A stretch of DNA of 64,000 nucleotides, taken from Patella vulgata (taxonomy: Eukaryota; Mollusca; Gastropoda; Patellidae). The notes under the pieces are model-generated. The model saw nothing but the letters and a program-made list of their open reading frames with translations, did no database searches and was not told where the DNA came from. The position numbers and the translations under genes are program-made. Positions 55,937 through 64,000 of the stretch are shown here, piece by piece. The stretch is taken from NCBI RefSeq assembly GCF_932274485.2, contig NC_065885.2, positions 37,957,062 to 38,021,061 on the forward strand, read 5' to 3'. The first letter of the stretch is position 1. The number at the start of each line of letters is the position of its first letter.

Positions 55937-56237
55937 TCATTCTCAATACATTTTGATATGCTTAACATTTTGCAACTAGTTTTACGTGGTTGATAAACGA
56001 GCTAGTCTAGCTTAGTTTTTAGATCCAATTCTGTTGCCTCTCCTGACCACACCCACAACCACGGCAGACATTCACATCCTGTGACAGTAACCCATAGGGA
56101 ACCTAATGACACATATAGAAATCGGTTAGCTTTTCAGCTAGGTTGCCCCCCCCCCACCACCCGCTCTCTTGATCTATTAGGATTCAACACTGAACTGGAA
56201 ATTTTATGACCGTATCAAAGGGCACATTGTAAATGTT

Positions 56238-57576
56238 TCCAGGCAACGAAACATACGTCCACGGCAGCTAAATCGTCCAAAGGGGTCGACAAGGGTTGTC
56301 GCATATTTATTCCTTTGTAGATAATTGGGGGCCTTTACAAGACAGTTCCATACAGATCAGATTATACATTTTGTCGTTTGAGGATTCACAAGGTTCTACA
56401 AACTGAAACAAGGTCCAACTCTGGAAGTAATCTACAAAAATTGTTGAAATTTGACAGGTTTTTTCGTTTTACTAATTTAAATAATGCATATCAATTTCAT
56501 ACTGATCAGATAATCACTTTTGTCATTCAAAGGTTCACAATCGCCATAACTCTAGAAGTTATTGACGGAAATTGCTGAAATTCAATAGAACTCTGTTTCA
56601 CAAATTTAGATGATGCATATAAATTTCATACATATCGGATGATAACTTTCATCAACAAGGGCCATAACTCTAGAAGTAATTATTTTAAATTGTTAAAATT
56701 CAATAGGCTTTGTGGTTTCACTAATCTAAATAATACATATAAATTACACAAAGATCGGCTGATAACTTTCGGCGTTAGAGCGTTCACAAGGTTCGCTAAA
56801 GTGAAACGAGCCATAATTCTAAACGTAATCAACGGAATTTGCTGAAATTCACTAGGATTGTTCTTTTTCCTAACTTAAATGGCACATATAAATTCCAGAT
56901 AACATTAGAGGTTAGAGCGTTCACAAAGTGCAACAAAGTGAAACAAGGGCCATAACTCTAGCAGTAATAAACGGAAATTGCTGAAATTCAATAGGTTTCT
57001 TCTCTTGACTAATTTAAATGACGCATGTAAATCTCATACAGATCGGCAGATAACATTTGATGTTAGAGCGTTTCCAAGGTGCAACAAAGTGAAACAAGGG
57101 CAATAACTCTAGAAGTAATTGACGGAAATTGCTGAAATTCAATAGGCTTCTTCGTTTTACTAATTTAAATCATGTATATAAATTGCACAAAGATCGGGTG
57201 ATAACTGTTGGCGTTAGAGCCTTCACAAGGTTCAATAAAGTGAAACAAGGGCTATAACTCTAGATGTAATAAACGGATATTGCTGAAATTCAATACGATT
57301 CTTCGCTTCACTAATTTAAATAAGGCATATAAATTACACAAAGATCGGTTGATAACTTTCGGCGTAATAGCGTCCACAAGGTTCAACAAAGTGAAACAAG
57401 GGTCATAACGCTAGCCGTAATGAACTGGCTTCTTCGTGTCACTAATGTAAAACACATATATCAAATTTAAAACAATCGGATAATAACTTTTGGAGGTAGA
57501 AATTGTTGACGACGGACGAACGGACGGACAAAGGCGACGGCAATATACCTCCACATTTCCATGCGGGCGTATAAAA
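56238..57576 (-). repeat. Family M element, copy 3, complete
   Basis: The tail complement AGGCAACGAAACATACGTCC is at the left end; the head complement CACATTTCCATGCGGGCGTA is at the right end, with (GGAC)n-like microsatellite before it. Seven to eight core monomers of about 150 bases hold GGGCCATAACTCTAGAAGTAA and GAAATTGCTGAAATTCAATA. This is the largest complete copy of the family here. Confidence 0.85.
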
Positions 57577-58095
57577 GTACAATGTACAAAATATAACTTT
57601 ATTTAATATGGATACAACAAAAGACATATACTAAACGGAAACAAATTAAATTATATATATTATAATACATTTTAATAAACATTGAAATGGTTACATGTTT
57701 GCAAAAACCGAAACACTGTCAAATGTTCATAAGGCTCTTGAATTTTAGACAGAACACATATAACATTCCTAGCTTCTAAAAATATACACTAGGCTCACTA
57801 ATACCTTAAAAGAATCAATCTTAAGGTAATATTTCTTGTCACTAGACCAATCTCTATAACATTTTATTCCATCACATGAACCTCACAACCTGAAGGAGTG
57901 ATGGTAGAGATTGTCGCTTGACTAGTTCAGTCGGCCAAATTAAGCACAACCCTGTAGGAGATATATTACAAATAATTCAGGAACGTTTTCAATCTCATAC
58001 GGACGATAACCACACAAATTGAAATTACTGTGATTTCATGAAACTTGATGCAAAACTTTGTTTCAAAAAACAAAACTTCGAACACCAGTAAGCCG
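57577..58095 (-). other. Possible 3' UTR of the - strand exon at 58096
   Basis: On the - strand an AATAAA lies near 57600 (TTTATTTAATATGG on the + strand). This would end a 3' UTR of about 500 bases for the neighbouring candidate exon. No other content is seen. Confidence 0.35.
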
Positions 58096-58160
58096 CTATC
58101 GCCTAGGAAAGGCTTCCATTGGAACTTCATGCCACGTATCGTCTTGAGTCGTCGGAGTAC
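58096..58160 (-). CDS. Possible short terminal exon
   Basis: On the - strand a strong acceptor (CTTTTCTTTTCTACAG) ends at 58161. The exon would contribute two bases to a split codon, then TPTTQDDTWHEVPMEAFPRR and a TAG at 58096-58098. The short peptide has normal composition, and the polypyrimidine tract is good. No upstream exon was found within the window and the family is not recognised. Confidence 0.4.
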
Positions 58161-58568
58161 CTGTAGAAAAGAAAAGAGATATCTGAATATAGTGTGATCT
58201 ACAAAATGGAAAGTAAAATCTATACAATACTTATAGAAATACGATCCCAGCAGAAAAGCTTTTCAAATACAAATGTGATGTAAATCAAGGAGTATTTATC
58301 TGAAATCACTTTAAATTCGGTAAGATTTTTCGTCCCGTTCGCTAATCCAAAGAAAACATATTAGTATATCAAATACTTGTCTTAAAGTGATCGAGGGCAA
58401 TAGCCCCAGAAGTCATCTGAATTTGGTTTTGCTATAATTATCAGCACGATTTTAAAAAATGACCAAGGTTGATGACCCTGGAAGTGACCATTAGAATATA
58501 TCAAATTCAAATATCGGATAATTGAAGACTGTTAGTGTTCCTTTGAACCCTCAACTTCTTATTGAGCT
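58161..58568. other. Possible intron sequence, nothing recognised
   Basis: AT-rich, with traces of family M-like core words (AGCCCCAGAAGTCATCTGAA) near 58410. Confidence 0.35.
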
Positions 58569-58851
58569 AGGGGGTGAATGGTCGAATGGTTAGCACGTGC
58601 GCGCTGTATCATAAGGTCTGTCATTGAGTCCAATGGCGTGGTTTCGATTCCCCGGTTGTACGTGACAAGGTTAAGGGTCGCCTGTCCAGCCTTGTGAGTT
58701 TTCTCCGGGTCCTCCGGTTTCCTCCCACTGCTAAAGACACCTACGTGCAGGCGTATTATTTAAATAAATTTGAACCATATGTTAGTCCCGAACTGACCTA
58801 ATTTGTGTCGAGTGGACGTTAAGCCCCACTTATTTCTCTCTTTCTAATTGG
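58569..58851 (+). mobile_element. SINE-2, near full length
   Basis: GGTCGAATGGTTAGCACGTG (A-box region) and GGTTTCGATTCCCCGG (B box) form the tRNA-like head. The body has TTTTCTCCGGGTCCTCCGG and CTAAAGACACCTACGTGC, and the end has GTGGACGTTAAGCCCCAC followed by a short T/C-rich tail. A clear target duplication was not found. Confidence 0.88.
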
Positions 58852-59235
58852 GCGGTGTCATGAACAATGACTTTTCATGAACTTAAGTTACAAAACATCA
58901 TATCCGTTTGAGCTAAAGAGATACTTTGGTATAGAGAATAATCAAAATTGATAATACAAACACAATGCAAAATTTACTTTAAAAAAAAATTCAGTAATTA
59001 ACAATTCTATAAATAAAAAACGTTGTATTTTGTAACTTCCTTAATTTTCTCCAAAAAAACCCCATGTGATCACGTTGTAACATCTTTACATTCCTTTATA
59101 AAAGTGTCCCGTGTGATCACGTCAAGTAAATCTGATTTTCAGTTGGCGCGTGAAAAATTGTTTTAGCAATTCGGTTTTTACGGAGTCCTCCCTCCTCCCA
59201 TCGTCTCTGAATATCTTAGATAGACCGATATCTTA

Positions 59236-59416
59236 ACGGGGTTTAACGTCCTACTTTTCTGCTCCGACTTGGCTAATGAAGATGGACATACGGTCGCCAT
59301 GCAGTGTGCTATGAGGGACAGTTTGCCCGGATAGCGGCGAAACGGCCTTCACTTACGTCGAATTTCAACTGTCAAGGGTTCTTTTACGTGCATGACAATA
59401 TTTTCGTTCCATCCAA
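59236..59416 (-). mobile_element. SINE-1, 3' half
   Basis: GGGGTTTAACGTCCTACTTT, GGCTAATGAAGATGGACA, GTGCTATGAGGGA and TTCTTTTACGTGCATG follow the SINE-1 order on the - strand. Confidence 0.8.
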
Positions 59417-59494
59417 ATGAATAGAATTAGAACATCGGATGGTCCGATATACACAAAAATCAAACTCAAATGAGATCTTTTGATTTTTAACACG

Positions 59495-59767
59495 TTTTAA
59501 AGATGCATTGTGTAAAAGTTTGGTACAGAGCTGATCGTTCTTGCAATAATAGTTCAAAAATAGATAATGAAAACTGAACACATTGAAAATTTCAGTCACA
59601 TTACTTTATTTCGAGCGATGTTTTCACAATATAGACTCGATTGTCAAGTACCATTGCTACGACAATAAACAAAGTCTCGGTTATCCATTTTAACACTCAA
59701 TTATTAAATCGATGCTAAAGAACCAGAGATAACACCGAGATGATTTGTCTGAGATAGATTATGTATT
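59495..59767 (-). repeat. Family Q MITE relic, copy 5
   Basis: TTTTAAAGATGCATTGTGTA at the left matches the family end beside TTAA. ATAGTTCAAAAATAGATAATG and GAAAATTTCAGTCAC follow. The other end is lost beside the palindrome at 59768. Confidence 0.6.
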
Positions 59768-59881
59768 GTTTAATGGTCGAGAGCGAGACATTAAGTAATA
59801 TATTGTAACAACATGAGGGCCGTAGGCCCGAATGTTTTTACAATATATTACGCAATGTCGTAAGCTCGAGACCATTAAACA
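59768..59881. repeat. Long near-perfect palindrome
   Basis: GTTTAATGGTCGAGAGCGAG with TAATATATTGTAACAACAT and GGGCC stands opposite its inverse (ATGTTTTTACAATATATTA, CTCGAGACCATTAAAC). Arms of about 54 bases with a centre of four to six bases; it would form a long hairpin. Confidence 0.9.
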
Positions 59882-60614
59882 TCTTGAAATACTGACACTC
59901 CGCACGAGCTTTTACGTCACACTAGTCCAATATCTCACTGGTATGAATAAAGTACTATTGGCAAGTTGCCCGTACGATTATTTGAAATAATGATACGCCA
60001 ACATCAAAGGGTGACGTCACATCTGTATTTTAAGAGGAAGTAGCGCATATATAGCAGACGAAATTTGGGGGACTATTGGTTGGGCTTTATTAGGTAGAGA
60101 GCAAAGATAAATTATCCTTGGTGTGCGCAGGATTTATATTTATATTTATTACGATATAAGATATAAAGTTATTGCTTTAGGCAGTAGGCAAATGAATGTA
60201 AATTAGGCATCATTATATTTAATTAAAAATATTGCAGCACTTTATACATGGAGGGGGCAGCTAAATGACAAATCTCAAAAATTGTAGCTTCCTTCAATTT
60301 GATATCATTAAAGTAATTGCTATTTTCTAAAAGGCATTTTATTATACATCAAAATGGAAATAAAGGGCGGAATACGGTCTCAATTTATAATGCGCGGATA
60401 ATTGGCAAAATTTCTAGATTTAACGGCGTTAGTTCAACTATAGTTTACGCTAAGCCCTCGTCATGTATTCTTTTTACGTGTCAATGTATTTTAAGTCCCA
60501 AATTTCAATATCTAGTTTCCACAGCCGATTTGATATCCCTGGAATATTTATTTGTATCTATTGTCCAGTCCCGATATATGTAGGACGTGTAATGGTTTAT
60601 TCATCATTATTTCA
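59882..60614. other. Unassigned spacer
   Basis: The open frame at 60317-60583 has no motif. Nothing else is recognised. Confidence 0.4.
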
Positions 60615-61105
60615 ATTAGTGTTGGAGCTAGGTCAAGTTTCATTTCAAACGTGCGTAAACTAAGTTTGTGTAGCTTAAGCTTACTGGTAGGTACTTGGTA
60701 AAGGAACCCAAAATATGGATTCCCTTTTTTTCATTCCTGGTATTTAGCCATCACGCATCATTGATTTGATACGAAATTCCACATATGACGTAAAAATTTC
60801 ATTCTTGGTGGATGGAGTCATTAGAACGTAGTTTTAGTTCTTAAGAAATGGTAACTACCAGGATCCATACTTAAGAAGGCACTAGTACCACCTGGCACGG
60901 ATCACGTTTAATGGAAAATTGTCGTAAGCACCTAATTTGTATGTGAAATGACCCAGAACTATCTGACTAGCCAAAATATAATCACGGGTATGAAAAACTT
61001 AAGAAATCCATATTTTAGGATCACATACCAAGTACCTACCAATAAGCTACCCAAATATAGTTTACGCAAGTTTGAGATGAAACTTGACCTGGCTCTCACA
61101 TTATT
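60615..61105. mobile_element. Foldback element
   Basis: Left arm (GGTCAAGTTTCATTTCAAAC, GGTAGGTACTTGGTA, AAAATATGGATTCC) is the inverse of the right arm (AATCCATATTTTAGG, TACCAAGTACCTACC, GATGAAACTTGACC). About 490 bases, with no protein. Confidence 0.82.
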
Positions 61106-61605
61106 ATCTGGATCTAATTCTCTGATGTGTCCTCATCCTGTCGCTATTGTTTATTGCCATGTATGGTTTCTCATTTGTTCGTTACTATGTTTATGATTAA
61201 TACCAAGTACCAGTCCTTTATTAGTTCTCTGACCTATCTTCGCTTCTCATCTCCTGTGTGACCTATTGTTTATCTCTCCCATGTTAATTAATATCATTAG
61301 TGGTCTTACCAGTCCTCTATAAGTATCTTTGCTTTGATATTGTTGTTGTCATGCACGGTTTCTGAATTGTTATCTCTTGTCTATATATTGTCCTAATGTA
61401 CTTGCTTGAAAACGCCGAAAGAATACTCACCGAAACATCGCTTAAATAAATTAGTATACTTTCTACTGAATTACCGTCTTGCCTATAGATGTAAGTATTG
61501 CAGGCACAGTGCTTCTGCTCCGGAATCATTTTACGAATATCAAAACTAAGACAATGACAACAATATGAACTTTATTAACATCCAATACTAACTCAACTCA
61601 CAACT

Positions 61606-61672
61606 CACTTCGCCCCATAACACACTTCACCCCACAACACACTTCGCCCCATAACACACTTCATCCCACCAC
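61606..61672 (+). repeat. Short tandem repeat
   Basis: CACTTCGCCCCATAACA and CACTTCACCCCACAACA alternate, with a unit of about 18 bases and four copies. Confidence 0.85.
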
Positions 61673-61904
61673 ATATTTTTCCCGTTTAACCCATTTTTTT
61701 GTAATCTCGGTCAATTATTCCGTACATAAGGCTTTGAACTTTTATACATTCTGTTCCCATTTTTTAATTTCTTCGTGGTTTCAGTCCCGATAATTTAACC
61801 CCTACGATTCTAGCTAAATTTTAATACCCGAGATTAAAAAGGCCATAATGGCTATCATAGATGACTACCCAAATCCCAAATTGCTTTGCAACCTTTCTTT
61901 GATT

Positions 61905-62250
61905 TCACACAGGTAAGCCCCCTTAAAAACTATGCTTCCACACAGGTAAGCCCCTTGATCTGCTTCTACACAGGTAAGCCCCCTTCTACACAAGTAAGCC
62001 AACTAATCAATGCTTCCACACAGGTAAGCCTCTTAATCTGCTTCCACACAGGTAAGCCACATTTTGCTTCCACACAGGTAAGCCTCTTTTTGCTTCCACA
62101 CAGGTAAGCCCACTTACTTTGCTTCAACGTGACACGGAAGCCATCTAAACTATGCTTCCACACAGGTAAGCCTCTTAATTCGCTTCCACACAGGTAAGCC
62201 CCTTAATTTGCTTCCACACAGGTATACCCCTTAACTTTGCTTGCGCAGAG
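61905..62250 (+). repeat. Tandem array of a CACACAGGTAAGCC unit
   Basis: About eleven copies of TTCCACACAGGTAAGCC with short variable spacers (CTTAATTTGC-like) at intervals of 19-61 bases. CAG|GTAAG is the consensus animal 5' splice site, so the array is a series of near-ideal donors on the + strand. Two copies are altered (ACACAAGTAAG near 61987 and CACAGGTATAC near 62220). Confidence 0.92.
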
Positions 62251-62261
62251 ATAAGTCCTCT

Positions 62262-62870
62262 TAGCGTATCTTCCATGTTAGGTTGTGGAATAATACTTGC
62301 CGACACAGTATAAATAAATTAAAACAACCTTAGTATATGTCCCATGTTAGATTGCGGAACAACAAGGCTGAACAGTTTCACTCTAAATTAAATTAAAACA
62401 ACCTTAGTCTATTGCCCTTTTATATACTAAAAAAGAGGTCAACCTTAGCGTATGTTCCATGTTAGATTGAGGAACAACAAGGCTGAACAGTCTCTCCTAA
62501 AATTATTAAAGAAAAACATTCAGTTTACTTCTTGCCGACACAGTAGAAATAAATTAAAACAACCTTATTGTATGTCCCATGTTAGACTGCGGAACAACAA
62601 GGCTGAACAGGTTCACCCTAAATTATCATTTGCTTTACTTCTTGCCGACACAGTTGAAATAAATTAAGACAACCTTATTTTGTGCTCCATGTTAGATCGC
62701 GAAACAACAAGGTTGAGCACGACTCGTCCAAATTATTGAAGAAAACATTCATTACTTTGTCTACACAGTAGAAATAAATAAGACAACCTTTGGTGGATGC
62801 TCTATGTTATAATTATATTGCGGAACAACAAAGCCGAACAGGCTCACCCAAAATTATTAATAAAGACAAA
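62262..62870 (+). repeat. Tandem array of about 112-base units
   Basis: CCATGTTAGATTGCGGAACA, ACAAGGCTGAACAG and CTTGCCGACACAGTAGAAAT followed by TAAATTAAAACAACC recur about six times with deletions in some units. Frames within it are by-products of the repeat. Confidence 0.88.
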
Positions 62871-63671
62871 CAGGCATTTAATACATCCTAATCAATCGAC
62901 CACAGCTAAACACAAGTCACGCATGACGCATGCACGTGCGTGACCCATATCAACGTTTTTCTTCAAATACTGATATACATATAATATGCTATTACTATAC
63001 CTTCTAGATTCAGATTCAGATACTTTCATGTCGAACACTTTAATAGCCGAGAACTAATGCCAGATATTCTTCATTCTAGCATCCAAGATTTTCTCTGGCC
63101 CGTTCATTATCAAAGTTTATGTCAGTCGCAAACCTTTTTCGATCTACATGTATTGCATTAAAAGTTTCGATATTTACACCAGGTACAATATTGGTCAATT
63201 TCGTCGGGGTGAACCATTTCCTCTTAACGCCTTCAGAAATTTATTTGCAAAGGGTTTACTTTCCCGTTCCACGCTGTTTGCGACATTTCAACAGATCGTG
63301 AACTTGTGCGCGAACTTGACTTGACTACTCAAGTGTTTCAGACAAAGTAACAGTTGGGACACTTGTCTCTTACGGCAAGGGCCGGTAACTCAGTGAATAG
63401 TAAATTGTCTTCCAAAAGTATGTGTTATAGTTTATTCCAGATATATAACTATGCAGTTCCCAATATTTGGAAGTTTAAAAGGGCAATCCAACGAAAGTAT
63501 TTGTAGTTGTTTCCAATAAAAGTATGGCATCTTTGGTATATTATCAAAAGTAGAAACACTCATTAACACTAGAGAAATACTGAATTCCCGGAAAAACACC
63601 CATGGGGTGCCCAAAAGACAAAAATGTAAGGGTAAGCACTTCTTCTGTTGATATAATGGCTATAAAGAGAA
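62871..63671. other. Unassigned spacer
   Basis: A - strand frame around 63090-63250 reads VKRKWFTPTKLTNIVPG and INFDNERARENLGC but has no recognisable family or splice signals. Nothing else is seen. Confidence 0.35.
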
Positions 63672-63925
63672 GGGGAGAAATGGTTTTTAACGTGCAATCG
63701 ACACAAACTAGGTCATTTCTGGACTAACATATGGTTCAATTCTATTTCAATAATTCGGTCGCGCGCAGGGGTCCTTAGCAGTGGGGGGGGGACCATACAC
63801 CTTGTGACATACAACCGGGAAATCGAAACCACGCCAGTTGACCCAATGACAGACCTTATGATCCAGCGCGCACACGCTAACCATTCGGCCCTCTACACAC
63901 TAACCATTCGGCCCTCTAACCCCCC
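63672..63925 (-). mobile_element. SINE-2, - strand, with duplicated 5' end
   Basis: Complement of GACCTAGTTTGTGTCGAT, ACTGCTAAGGACCCCTGCGC, GGTTTCGATTTCCCGGTTG and TCATAAGGTCTGTCATTGGG. At the tRNA-like head the complement of ACACTAACCATTCGGCCCTC occurs twice, a tandem step of about 23 bases. Confidence 0.85.
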
Positions 63926-64000
63926 TCCCTCCTGTAATGGCTAAAGTTGAGAGACTTAAACGTATATTAGCTTCTACGATTAAACGGCGAAAAAAGACGT

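Larger units (their letters stand above)
53839..56168. mobile_element. Long-TIR element with nested insertions and a gene relic
   Basis: The left end (GAGCAGGAGGGGTGGGG, CAACCTAGCTGAAAAGCTAA) and the right end are inverted copies. The TIRs extend inward for several hundred bases: 54226-54470 pairs with 55780-56110 (GTGTCACTAGATTCCCTATG, CCACTGCCAGACATTTAGG). The left TIR is split by repeat U copy 3, and the right TIR by a SINE-1 end. The centre holds the exon relic at 55005-55377. No transposase signature is recognised. Confidence 0.75.

Noticed and set aside
61905-62250. CRISPR-like appearance of regularly spaced short repeats
   Set aside because: Spacers are themselves similar and too short, intervals are irregular, the DNA is eukaryotic and no cas genes are present.
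63090-63260. - strand frame VKRKWFTPTKLTNIVPG
   Set aside because: It looks protein-like, but no family, start or splice signals were found.

Overview
This is animal nuclear DNA. It is AT-rich and intron-bearing, and is dominated by transposable elements and their relics. I infer a mollusc or other lophotrochozoan. The reasons are hairpin-headed elements with GTCC/GTCT microsatellites and tandem cores (the 'pearl'/Helentron-like architecture known from molluscs), tRNA-derived SINEs, many palindromic MITEs and long introns. No species can be named from the sequence alone.

One host gene is well supported: the 3' half of a ceramide synthase on the + strand. It has five exons between 10508 and 25961. 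All four introns have GT-AG ends and the phases agree from exon to exon. The exons carry the TLC/Lag1p core (HH and HDxxD motifs), the last membrane segments and an acidic C-terminal tail. Exons for the N-terminal half were not found and probably lie before the window. Two further host-like exons on the - strand are weaker: a possible terminal exon ending in a membrane segment (33529-33897) and a possible short terminal exon (58096-58160). A helicase-like N-terminal fragment sits at 37575-37778.

Layout. 1-10 kb: a hairpin-headed element array, two inverted copies of a 'CCAATATGGC' tandem repeat, and a 5'-truncated LINE split by an inserted repeat. 10.5-26 kb: the ceramide synthase gene, whose introns hold foldback elements, hairpin-headed elements, a mariner relic and SINEs. 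28-31 kb: a Tc1/mariner element with intact TIRs and TA duplications. It was split by a hAT-like MITE that was itself split by a third element, giving three dated layers. 31-42 kb: TTAA-flanked MITEs, an internally deleted relative of the 28-kb mariner, a helicase-like relic and a second LINE with an internal deletion. 42-56 kb: a foldback element, a full-length SINE with a 13-bp target duplication, an LTR retrotransposon of the Gypsy/Ty3 order (fossil; long gag and pol reading frames, an env-like part, one LTR candidate) lying inside another repeat, and a long-TIR element carrying a broken gene relic. 56-64 kb: another hairpin-headed element, SINEs, palindromes and two tandem arrays. One array repeats a consensus 5' splice-site sequence about eleven times.

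Only the ceramide synthase is clearly a working cellular gene. Its product would make (dihydro)ceramide from sphingoid base and acyl-CoA in the ER membrane. No operon-like or defence-like gene cluster is visible. The most unusual content is the shared architecture of several unrelated repeat families and the readable nesting order of insertions.
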